A DNA stretch of 64,000 nucleotides, taken from contig CAVXYY010000004.1 of NCBI GenBank assembly GCA_963766195.1, positions 186,001 to 250,000 on the forward strand. The letters run 5' to 3'. Position numbers and translations under genes: made by a program. Below, in pieces: positions 41,402 to 50,121 of the stretch. The notes under the pieces are model-generated. The model had not been told where the DNA came from. It made no database searches and was given only the letters and a program-made list of their open reading frames with translations. How positions within the stretch are numbered: position 1 is the first letter of the stretch; each line of letters starts with the position of its first letter. This DNA is from JAHEFT01 sp963766195 (lineage in GTDB: Bacteria > Pseudomonadota > Gammaproteobacteria > Xanthomonadales > SZUA-36).

Positions 41402-41448
41402 TTGTTCTTACTCCTGTGATGTTGGCGCTCAGCATAGATGCTGTAAAT

Positions 41449-41477
41449 TCATAAGTAAAATCGATTGTAAATATAAT
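41449..41477 (+). promoter_or_regulatory. Possible sigma-70 promoter of the partner-switching genes
   Basis: TATAAT at 41472-41477 in an AT-rich stretch, with a weak TTCATA 18 bases upstream (41449-41454). It lies about 90 bases before the SpoIIE gene and no hairpin intervenes. Confidence 0.4.
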
Positions 41478-41564
41478 ATGTATAGAAAAAGCCAATGGCG
41501 CAGCTTTTTTATTTTTTTATCTCTGTTACATTAAACCCTTCGCATAAAAGCAGGGGAGCATTGC

Positions 41565-42846
41565 TTGGCAACTTCTCAGGCGACCACGCAGCCGCGGCTG
41601 AGCCAGGACGCCCTGGCCCGTATTCTTGACGTCACGCAAAAGCTGGCGCAGCCGAATGACCTGATGCACATGCTGGCCGAGGTGGTCGAGGCGGGTGAGT
41701 CGGTTCTGTCGGCGGACAAGGGCGCGGTGTGGCTTTATGATGCCGCCCGCGACGACCTCACCATGAGGGTTCCGGAATTCAAGCCCGCGCCGAGGTTAAA
41801 GGCTGGAGAAGGGCTGGCGGGAGAATGCCTTTCGAGCCGGGAAATCATCAATGTCGCCAATGCCTATGACGATCCCAGGTTCAGCAGAACGGTCGATAAG
41901 GCAACGGGTTACAAGACCCATTCTGTCCTTAACGTGCCACTCCTGGGTTGGGAAATGCAGCCGGTCGGCGTTCTCCAGCTTCTCAACAAACTTGCCGGTG
42001 TTTTCGATGAAAGCGATGAACTCCTGGCCGCCACGCTGGCGGCGCAGTGCGCAGTTGCGCTGCAGCGCGCGCAACTGACCGAAGCCTTGCTGCTGAAAGA
42101 GCGGCTTGACGAGGAAGTCTCGCTGGCCCGGGAAATACAGATGAGTACCCTGCCGACTGAAATGCCGCGAGGTGCCGGGATACGATGTTCACGGTCACTT
42201 TGTGCCAACCGGACAGGCGGGCGGTGACCTGTTCGATCTCGTGATCCTGGACGGTCAATTATTTATCCTGATGGGAGACGCGACCGGCCATGGCTTCGGC
42301 CCTGCGTTGTCGGCAACCCAGATGCAGGCGATGTTGCGGGTGGCGTTTCGATGTGGCGCTTCGCTCGATGAAGCGTATCTTCACGTCAATAACCAGCTTG
42401 CCGAGGATTTGCCTGATGATCGCTTCATCACGGCATTCGTGGGGTTTCTTGACCCAGAGGCACATAAAATACGTTTTCATTCCGGGGGGCAGGGTCCTAT
42501 TTTGCATTTCCGGGCGGCTGATGAAAGCTGTGAATGGCACCGGCCTACTACGTTCCCGGTCGGGATCATGGAGCTGGAAAAGACCAGGCGAGTCACATAC
42601 CCTGAAAATGGACCCTGGTGACGTGCTGGTATTATTATCTGATGGAATTTACGAATATGAAAGCAGACAGGGTGTGCCGTTGGGCGAAGAGCGGGTGGCG
42701 CGGCCTCTTGAAATATCATCACCGCTTACCGATGGTTCAACTGAGCAAACAGATTCTGAACGCAACCTATGAACACGGCAGAAGGTGTGCCCCAGCAAGA
42801 CGACATTACTCTCGTCTTGATCAGGCGTCTTCCAGCGGAGAAATGA
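41565..42846 (+). CDS. GAF-SpoIIE serine phosphatase (RsbU/RsbP-like), frameshifted
   Basis: Cytosolic PPM-type phosphatase that would dephosphorylate a STAS antagonist in response to a signal at its GAF domain. TTG 41565 is used with GGGGAG upstream. GAF about residues 20-165 (DKGAVWLYDAARDDLTM, THSVLNVPLLGWEMQPVGVL), a linking helix (DEEVSLAREIQMSTLP), then the phosphatase domain across at least four shifts: TGQAGGDLFDLVILDG and MGDATGHGFGPAL with metal Asp residues, DRFITAFVGFLD, LLSDGIYE, and QQDDITLVLIRR at the end. About 426 residues. The stop overlaps the next start. Confidence 0.88.
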
Positions 42847-43253
42847 TGCAAAAAAGATACAGCCGGAGTTTCGACCAGATCCAGGAAATCGTGGCGGACA
42901 CAGAAAAGTTCTTCACGGCCAATAACATCGACGAATCCCTGCGCATGAAGGTTGACCTTTCGCTCGAGGAACTGTTTGTGAACATGGTTAATTACAACAC
43001 TGAAACTGACCAGGATATTCTGATCGAGATGCGTGCAATCGATCAGGGAATCGAAGTCAGCCTGACAGATTTCGATGTTGAGAGGTTCGATCCGACGCTG
43101 GCCCCGGATGTAGATATCGACGCACCCCTGTCGGTACGCAGTCCGGGTGGACTCGGGCTTTACCTTGTTCTGAAAATGGCCGACTCGATAAACTATCAAT
43201 ACCATGACCGGAAGAGCAAAATTACCTTTACCAACAGCGTTGCGGCAGAGTAG
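42843..43253 (+). CDS. RsbW-type anti-sigma/serine kinase (HATPase_c_2)
   Basis: 136 residues, intact. GHKL ATPase with N-box LSLEELFVNMVNYNT and G-box RSPGGLGLYLVLKMAD. In partner switching such proteins phosphorylate a STAS antagonist and, when the antagonist is phosphorylated, hold a sigma factor or other partner. Overlaps the phosphatase stop (ATGATG at 42843; either ATG possible) and is followed after 8 bases by the STAS gene, so phosphatase, kinase and antagonist form one operon. Confidence 0.9.
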   Translation: MMQKRYSRSFDQIQEIVADTEKFFTANNIDESLRMKVDLSLEELFVNMVNYNTETDQDILIEMRAIDQGIEVSLTDFDVERFDPTLAPDVDIDAPLSVRSPGGLGLYLVLKMADSINYQYHDRKSKITFTNSVAAE

Positions 43254-43261
43254 GGAAACGG

Positions 43262-43552
43262 ATGTTTGAAATTGGCTTCAAAGATAATGGCGAAATTGCA
43301 GTCAGCGGCCGACTGGATGCTGCACAGGCTGCCCGGGCGCAGGAATTCCTCGATGCCCTGGAGGGCCGCTGCGTGATCGACATGGAACAGCTGGAGTATG
43401 TGTCCAGCGCTGGGCTTGGGGTGTTGCTTCGAACCCACAAGCGACTGATGGCTGGTGACGTTGGTTTGGAATTAGTCAATGTAAACAAACATATAGCGGA
43501 TATATTTCGCTATTCCGGGTTTGACAAATTATTCGCGATAACCACTTTATGA
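43262..43552 (+). CDS. STAS-domain anti-sigma-factor antagonist
   Basis: 96 residues, intact, a single STAS fold. The phosphorylatable Ser motif is YVSSAGLGVLLRT (about residue 58). Target of the neighbouring kinase and phosphatase. The 48-base gap to the sigma gene contains the CCAACTTT motif described separately. Confidence 0.9.
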   Translation: MFEIGFKDNGEIAVSGRLDAAQAARAQEFLDALEGRCVIDMEQLEYVSSAGLGVLLRTHKRLMAGDVGLELVNVNKHIADIFRYSGFDKLFAITTL

Positions 43553-43572
43553 GATTTATTTTGAATTCTTTT

Positions 43573-43601
43573 CCAACTTTTTTCCCGATTGGCAGTAGTT
43601 A
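43573..43601 (+). promoter_or_regulatory. Promoter-like motif, copy 1, before the ECF sigma gene
   Basis: CCAACTTT (43573-43580), 13 bases, AGTAGTTA (43594-43601). Same elements and same spacing as at 44953-44981. CCAACTTT resembles the AACTT-type -35 of group-4 sigma promoters. The last base coincides with the A of the sigma ATG at 43601, so either transcription from it gives a message lacking this ATG, or the site acts as an operator. Confidence 0.45.
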
Positions 43602-44155
43602 TGGACAATGACAGTCGGGATCAGGCTCTCGTCGAGAGATGTCAGCGTGGTGACCGCAAAGCGCTCGAGGAGTTGGTTGGGCATTACGAAAAGCCCTTAT
43701 TCAACGCCGCATACCGGATTCTTGGTAACCCGGACGACGCCGCCGATGTAACACAGGTGGTGTTTATGAAGGCCTTCGAGCACCTGGGTCAATACGATCC
43801 CAAATACAGATTTTTTAGTTGGATATATCGAATTGCAGTCAATGAAGCCATCAACCAACTCAAGCGCGGCAGAAACCAGCAACCATTGGATGATACCGAG
43901 GTTGCCGTTACCCGCGGCCCGGATGCAAACGTCGAAGCCGGCGATTTGTAGCGGGAAATTCAGGACGGGCTGATGGGGCTTTCAGAGGACTATCGCACCG
44001 TGATCGTATTACGTCATTTTTCGGAATGCAGTTACCAGCAAATCAGTGAGATTCTGCAAATTCCGGAAAAAACGGTTAAATCACGGCTCTACTCGGCGCG
44101 GCAGGTAATGAAAGATACGCTGCAGAGCCCGGGGCGTGTATTAGAAGGGGTATAA
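43601..44155 (+). CDS. ECF (RpoE-like) sigma factor with an in-frame TAG in the linker
   Basis: ATG 43601 (MDNDSRDQALVERCQRGD) is a typical ECF start. Region 2 is complete: LFNAAYRILGNPDDAADVTQ and FSWIYRIAVNEAINQLKR. After DANVEAGDL comes a TAG (43949-43951), then the same frame continues REIQDGLMGLSEDYRTVIVL into region 4 (SYQQISEILQIPEKTVKSRL). Full length would be 184 residues, normal for RpoE-like factors. The single base change CAG to TAG would explain it; otherwise region 2 and region 4 would be made separately. Five bases before the anti-sigma gene. Confidence 0.85.
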
Positions 44156-44160
44156 CGAAC

Positions 44161-44930
44161 ATGCTTGAAGAACGCACGTTAAACCTGATCAACGCCGATG
44201 TCGATGGCGAATTGACGCCTGCTGAAACAGCAGGAACTTGACAGCATCCTGGAATCATCGGCGGAAGCCCGTGCGATGCGGGCTGAACTGCTGAGGTTGA
44301 GCAACCTGTTGAACAGTATGCCCGAGCAAGCGCCGCCGGCGGATCTTTCCGGCCGGATTCTCGATCAACTGGCGCCACGGCGGACAGTGACAAGGTTTTC
44401 CCTGTCCAGCCTGTTTGCTTCGTTCCAACCGGTAACGACCGGCCTGGCTTTTGCCGCCGGCTTGTTGCTGACGGTCGGTTTCTACGAGATGTCGCCGCAC
44501 GGAGCATATCTTCCATGGATACCGCCGGAATGGTTGGCACCATGGTAGCCGGCCAGGACAACGGACTGAATTTATTGGAAAATGACCTATACTTTTCAAG
44601 TGACGATTTTTCCGGCACAGTGTCACTGAGCGAGAACAATGGACTTTATATTCTGAATTTTGATCTTGATTCCACGGATCGGCAGGAGATCAAGGTTGGT
44701 CTGGATCTGACGGGCCTCTCGTTTGGCGGATTCGCGGAAACTCCGGGACTGTCAGACAAAGTAGTAGACACGGTCATCATTTCCGGGGGGACTATGCGTG
44801 TCGTGAGCCAGGGACGGCAGCAGTTTGCGGTATTCCTGCGAGGAAGCAGTCCTGAACAGGCTGTAGCAGCAGAGCTTATTACGATAGATTTTTCGACGAT
44901 AAAACCAATGTGGATGGTTCCGAATCGTGA
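44161..44930 (+). CDS. Single-pass membrane anti-sigma factor, frameshifted
   Basis: Starts at ATG 44161 right after the sigma gene. N-terminal cytosolic helices (LNLINADVDGELTP, then in another frame after about 44220 QELDSILESSAEARAMRAEL) form an RsiW/RseA-like sigma-binding domain without the zinc-finger Cys/His. A membrane helix (about VTTGLAFAAGLLLTVGFYEM) follows, and after a shift near 44530 a periplasmic domain (GTVSLSENNGLYILNFDLDS). A T5 run near 44890 may need one more T; the frame then ends DDKTNVDGSES at 44930. Without it the frame runs to 44988 with an atypical Cys-rich end. Confidence 0.78.
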
Positions 44931-44952
44931 AATATTTATTTTGGAATGCCCA

Positions 44953-44981
44953 CCAACTTTTTGTCGGGCCCGGAGTAGTTA
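44953..44981 (+). promoter_or_regulatory. Promoter-like motif, copy 2, before the NASDGR-repeat gene
   Basis: CCAACTTT (44953-44960), 13 bases, AGTAGTTA (44974-44981), 71 bases before the ATG at 45053. Matches copy 1 at 43573-43601 element for element; flanking bases (ATTTTG just upstream) are also shared. A good candidate target of the adjacent ECF sigma factor. Confidence 0.5.
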
Positions 44982-45052
44982 CTGTTAAACCTGCAAACCA
45001 AGACGCTTTTGGACCGCAGAGTTTCTGTAAGAGTGTAAACCAGGAGAGAGAG

Positions 45053-45990
45053 ATGAATTTCAGACAGTCAGGTAATGTAAAGGTATGGGCACTGATCGCC
45101 ACGTTGGCCGTGGTTGCCGGTGCCGTTATTTTTGTCAGCAACATTTATCCGCCCGAAGCCGAACAATCTTCCGGAACCATCGTTCCGGCACAGCGTTATG
45201 GCGCCAGCCAGATCAGCAGTGAAGATGTTGTCCTGGGCGGCCAGTCGCGCACAGTTTCCAATGCGGTAGGTTCATCTTTTGACCAGGTTGCATGGTGCGG
45301 CGCAATGCCTCTGACGGTGACGTGAACGCCTCCGATGGCCGCACGCCTGATGGCACGCAACGACTCCGATGGCCGATAACGCCTCCGGGATGACGGCGCA
45401 CGGGATGACGGCGCACGCGACGATGGCCGCAATGCCTCCGATGGCCGCAATGCCTCCGATGGCCGCAATGCGCACCGATGGCGCGCAATGCCTCCGATGG
45501 CCGCAACGCCTCTGACGGCGCAACGCCTCTGACGGTCGCAATGCCTCTGACGGTCGCAATGCCTGCTGACGGTCGCAATGCCTCTGACGGCGCAACGCCT
45601 CTGACGGTCGCAATGCCTCTGACGGTCGCACGGGATGACGGCGTCGCGATGAGGCGCAATGCCTCTGACGGTCGCAATGCCTCTGACGGTCGCAGGATGC
45701 CTCCGATGGCCGCAATGCCTCTGACGGTCGCAATGCCTCTGACGGTCGCAATGCCTCTGACGGCCGCAACGCCTCTGACGGCCGCAACGCCTCTGACGGC
45801 CGCAACGCCTCTGACGGCGCGCAACGCCTCTGACGGGCGCAATGCCTCTGACGGGCGCAATGCCTCCGATGGTCGCAACGCCTCTGACGGTCGCAATGCC
45901 TCTGACGGTCGCAATGCCTCTGACGGTCGCAATGCCTCCGATGGCCGCAACGCCTCTGACGCTTCAAATGTTTCAAACTCGCACAACTAA
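45053..45990 (+). CDS. Single-pass membrane protein with a long NASDGR hexapeptide-repeat tail
   Basis: RBS CAGGAGAGAGAG precedes ATG 45053. N-terminus: short basic cytosolic part, one membrane helix (VWALIATLAVVAGAVIFVSN), then about 55 residues (PAQRYGASQISSEDVVLGGQ, TVSNAVGSSFDQVAWCG). From 45304 the rest is a tandem 18-bp repeat read as Asn-Ala-Ser-Asp-Gly-Arg, about 30 units, some degenerate (DDG, TPDG), ending NASDASNVSNSHN and stop at 45988. Small indels within units change frame several times; I bridge them because start, repeat phase at the 3' end and terminator agree. With the N-terminus inside, the hydrophilic tail lies in the periplasm. No homologue is known to me. Confidence 0.7.
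45304..45960 (+). repeat. Tandem array of 18-bp units (NASDGR codons)
   Basis: Consensus AAYGCCTCYGAYGGYCGC, about 30 recognisable copies over 657 bases. The 3' half (from about 45715) is the most regular; the 5' part mixes variants such as GGGATGACGGCGCACG. Variation between units is mostly synonymous (AAT/AAC, TCT/TCC, GAC/GAT, GGT/GGC), which indicates selection on the protein. Confidence 0.9.
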
Positions 45991-46024
45991 TATGTAAGTG
46001 GTTGGGGGGAACTCTCCGAAAAAG

Positions 46025-46054
46025 ATCGCCGGTCAAGAACCGGCGATTTTTTTT
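46025..46054 (+). terminator. Rho-independent terminator after the repeat-protein gene
   Basis: ATCGCCGGT-CAAGA-ACCGGCGAT followed by eight T (46047-46054). It ends the sigma/anti-sigma/repeat-protein unit. Confidence 0.92.
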
Positions 46055-46132
46055 GTTCGCCCCGAATTGAATGTTGTAAATTTCAGGACGTCATCGCATA
46101 GTAAGGGCAGCTTTGAGGGAGAGTCATTGCAG

Positions 46133-49092
46133 ATGAGTAGAATGCGAAGGAATTTTTTTCTGGTCCTGGCCTTGCTGGTGTCCTTCGGGTAGAAGCCGAT
46201 TCATTCTATTTGGACATGCAGGAAACTGAAGATCTCCGGCTGCTCTATTTTGATCCCGCCACCACTTACCTCGTGCCCCACGTAACTCGCAGTTACCAGA
46301 ATTCGCTGAATTTCCAGCGTCGCATATTTGACTGGACCCTTTCCGAAAAAACCACGCTGAAAATTCAGGATTACAGCTGATTATGGCAATGCCTCGGCAA
46401 CGTCGACGCCGACCAACGTGGTGTCGGGTCGAAGCATGCACCGCTGACCCATTCATTTGAGACTTTCCCGGCCGTTGAACGGATGTACATGCTCATGAAT
46501 CATGAGATGGTGCATCTTGCGACCTTTGACGTTTCCAACGAGCAGGACCGGAGGTGGCGGCGTTTTTTCGGAGGTAAGCCGTACCCGGTCAACGAACATC
46601 CGGAGTCTCTGCTCTACCACTACCTGACGATACCTCGGAATGTCGCTCCAGCCTGGTATTTCGAGGGCATAGCGGTCTTCTTGGAAACCTGGATGTCGGG
46701 CGGAATCGGACGTGCCCAGGGCGCATACGACGAAATGAAGTTTCGCAGCCTGGTGCGCGATAATCAGCCTTTCTACAGCAACCTGGGCCTGGTCGCCGAG
46801 GGTACTTTCACTGACTTCCAGACCGGCTACCAATGCTTATTTTTACGGCACGCGTTTCATCAGCTATCTCGCCTATACCTATTCGCCTGAGAAGGTCATT
46901 GAGTGGATGCAAGCGCGGAGAAGACAGCGAGCGCTACTATTCAAATCAGTTCAAGGCGGTGTTTGGCAAATCCCTGGAAGCGGGCTGGGACGACTGGATC
47001 GAATTTGAAAAAGGTTTCCAGGAAAAAAATCTGGCAGCTATACGCGAAGTGCCCGTCACAAAAACACAACCGCTGTTCGAACAGGGACTGGGTTCTGTTT
47101 CCCGGTCCTATTACGATACGCAAACCAACTCGCTGATTGGCGGTTTTTATTACCCGGGCGTGGTGGGGCATATTGGCGCACTTGTCCCTGGATGACGGAA
47201 CGACCCGCCGGATCACCGACATCAAGGCGCCGATGAAGTACAAGGTGACCTCACTGGCGTTTGATCCTGACGAACGTGTTCTGTTTTACACCACCGACAA
47301 TCAGAAATGGCGCGACCTGGTGATGATCGACCTCGATGGCGGCAAGGAGCAACTGCTGCTCAAGGATGCGCGCATGGGTGACCTGGCGTTCAACCGGGCG
47401 GATCGGACCCTGTGGGGCACGCGTAGCCAGAATGGTTACGTTACGTTGGTTTACAGCAGTCCGCCGTACGACGGGTGGAACGATGTGTTACACCTTGCCG
47501 TACGGCCAGGTTCTTGCCGATCTCGATGTGTCACCGGACGGATCGACTTCTGTCTGCCATCGATGGAAGGTGTTGATGGAAACCAGTTCCTGCGCCTGTT
47601 CCGAACTTCGGATTTGCGCAACGGCCGGTTCAAATGGATTTCGCAATTTGATTTCGGCAGGGCAGTACCGGAAAGTTTTGTCTTTTCTCCCGATGGCAAG
47701 TACCTGTTTGGCAGTTCGTACTACACGGGCGTGTCCAATATTTTCCGTTACGAAATTGCAACCGGTGATATCGAAGCGGTCAGCAATGCGGAAACCGGAT
47801 TTTTTCTGCCCGTTGCCGATGGAGGATGGTTCGCTGATCGTGTGGGAGTATTCAGGGACAGGCCTGGTACCAAAGCGCATTGACCCGGTTCCCCAGGAGG
47901 ATGTTGCGGCGATCACGTTCCTGGGAAATGAAATCGCCAAGAAACACCCGATCGTTACCGAGTGGGCTGTAGGTTCTCCGGCAAAAATCGACCTGGAGGC
48001 ATTGAATCCGGTGCATGGGAGAATATCACCCGGGCAAGGAAATGCGCCTGACTTCCAGGCTACCCGATGATCGAGGGCTATCGAAACACGGTTGCGCTGG
48101 GCTATAGCCTGCTGTGGGAAGATCCGATGATGTACAGGCAATTCAAAGCGGATCTTTCTTACAGCGTGAACCCGGGTGACAAGATCGGTACTTCCCAGAA
48201 ATTTCATGCCGACATCGAATATTAGACCTTGTTCTGGCAATACCGTTACTGGCACAACTACGCTGACTTCTATGATCTGTTCGGTCCGACAGATCGCGCG
48301 CGGAAGGGTAATGCCTACATCGTCGGATACGAGTACCCGTTGCTATTCGATGGTACCCGCCGCCTGGATGTGGACCTCAACATGGCTTACTACACGGGTC
48401 TGGATACGCTGCCGGGAAATCAGAACGTTGAAACCCAGTTCACGAAGCTTCTCTCCGCCGTTGGAGAACTCCACTATACCTACATCGAGGAGTCGCTGGG
48501 AGCTATTGATCACGAAAAAGGTATTGGCTGGAACCTGACCGGTTATCTTGATTACGCCAATGACGAAGTCGTGCCCAAGTTCCGCGCGGGTTTTGATTTT
48601 GGTCTGCCATTGCCGATAAAGCATTCTTCAGTATGGCTTTACAGTTCTGCGGGAATTTCCGGGGGCGACCGGGACAATTCCCTTGCGAACTGGTACTTTG
48701 GCGCCTACGGAAACAACTACGTCGATGACCGGGAGGTCAGGCGTTACCGCAATTACTACAGTTTCCCGGGTTTTGAGATTGATGAATTATCTGCCCAGAA
48801 TTTCGTCAAAACCGTTCTGGAATGGAACCTTCCGCCGATGCGGTTTGCAAATATCGGGATCCCGAGCTTTTTCCTGAACGCGGCCCGTCCCGCCGTGTTC
48901 GCCAGCGCCATGATGGCCGACCTGGGTAGTAGCAAATATCAGCAGAATTACTTCAACCTGGGCGCCCAGGTCGACTTTACGTTTACAGTGGCCCACCGAC
49001 GCCCCCTGATCCTGTCGTTAGGCTACGCGCAGGGGTATGTTGACAGCAGCAAGTACGACACCGAGTGGGTGATTTCGCTTAAAATCTTCTGA
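46133..49092 (+). CDS. HExxH metallopeptidase-like / beta-propeller / outer-membrane barrel protein, frameshifted
   Basis: About 985 residues. ATG 46133 after GAGGGAGA; signal peptide (RNFFLVLALLVSFG, then VEADS after a G-run shift near 46190). Residues about 25-300: gluzincin-like domain with HEMVH (about residue 122, NHEMVHLATF) and a downstream Glu in APAWYFEGIAVFLE, the zinc-site layout of peptidase-MA enzymes. About 330-640: TolB/WD40-type blades (VTSLAFDPDERVLFYTTDN, PESFVFSPDGKYLFGSSYY). About 650-985: alternating beta strands (YRNTVALGYSLLWEDP) ending in Phe (WVISLKIF), as in outer-membrane barrels. Frameshifts near 46375, 46835, 46915, 47180, 47500, 47830 and 48030, and an in-frame TAG at 48223. 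Confidence 0.75.
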
Positions 49093-50109
49093 TGTTCTCG
49101 ATTCGATATTTTGATCCGGGCGCCGGTGGGCCTGCTGCCGGTGTTGATTTTCCTGGTTGTGCTGGTCTACATGGACAGCTACAAGCTGGTCAGTCTGAAA
49201 AGCGTCCTTATCGTAATTGTTCTCGGTGGGCTGACTGCCCTTGTGGCCATGTACGTCAACGGGTGGTTGCTGGGTGCCCTGGACATGTCACTCAAGACCT
49301 ATTCGCGATACGTATCGCCGTTTGTCGAGGAAAGCCTGAAGGCCCTGGTCATCATCTACCTGTTCCGGTCGAACAAAATCGGCTTCCTGGTTGACTCCGC
49401 CATCATGGGGTTTGCGGTCGGCGCCGGCTTTGCGCTGGTTGAGAATTTCCAGTACCTGCAGATTTATTCAACGGCCAGTTTCGGCGTGTGGATGGTCCGT
49501 GGGTTCGGTACCGCGATCATGCACGGCGGTGTCGTCGCGATGTTTGCCATCATGTCGCAGGCGCTGACCGAGAGACAGATGAAAATCAATCCCCTGTATT
49601 ACCTGCCCGGGCTGGCAGTGGCTATTTTTCTGCACTCGATTTTCAATCATTTCCTGGTGGCGCCGGTTTTGCAAACCATTGGGACCCTGTTCATCCTGCC
49701 ACCCATGCTTCAATTGGTGTTCCAGCGCAGTTCGCGCGCATTGCACCAGTGGCTGGAGCTGGACTTCGACGCCGATGCGGACCTGATAGAAATGATTGAG
49801 TCAGGCCGGTTCACAGAGTCGAAAATTGGCCGGTTTCTTGAAGACCTGCGGGGAAAATTCGAGGGCCCCGTGCTGGTGGATATGCTGTGCTACCTGCGCG
49901 TCTATACCGAGCTTGCGATCCGCGCAAAAGCAGCGCTGATCGCCCGGGAGAACGGTTTTGACCTGCCGGTGGGCGAGCGGACCCGGGAAAAATTTGAAGA
50001 ATTGCATTTCCTGGAGAGAAGCATTGGCAAGACCGGCTGCCTGGCGATGAAGCCATTTCTCCAGATCGAGCGCAAGGACCTTTGGCAAATGCACGTTATC
50101 GATCGCTGA
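49092..50109 (+). CDS. PrsW-family intramembrane protease, frameshift at the 5' end
   Basis: Glutamic-type membrane peptidase related to B. subtilis PrsW, which cuts the anti-sigma factor RsiW. ATG 49092 overlaps the previous stop (TGATG). A T4 run near 49112 needs one T fewer to join MFSIRY to LIRAPVGLLPVLIFLVVLV. Motifs: SRYVSPFVEESLKALVIIYL (EE pair), GFAVGAGFALVENFQYL (ExxxN-like), RGFGTAIMHGGVVA and LHSIFNHFLV, with seven to eight helices, then a cytosolic tail of about 120 residues. Translationally coupled to the metallopeptidase-barrel gene and about 4 kb after a membrane anti-sigma gene. Confidence 0.85.
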
Positions 50110-50121
50110 CGGCCGCTCCTG

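Noticed and set aside
45304..45960. Possible CRISPR array
   Set aside because: The units are contiguous with no unique spacers, are codon-like and vary synonymously. No cas genes are present.
45213..46036. Long open frames on the minus strand with SEALRP- and RQRHCD-type repeats
   Set aside because: An 18-bp unit without stop codons keeps every frame open. Only the plus-strand NASDGR frame has an upstream RBS and membrane-helix gene and ends just before a strong terminator.
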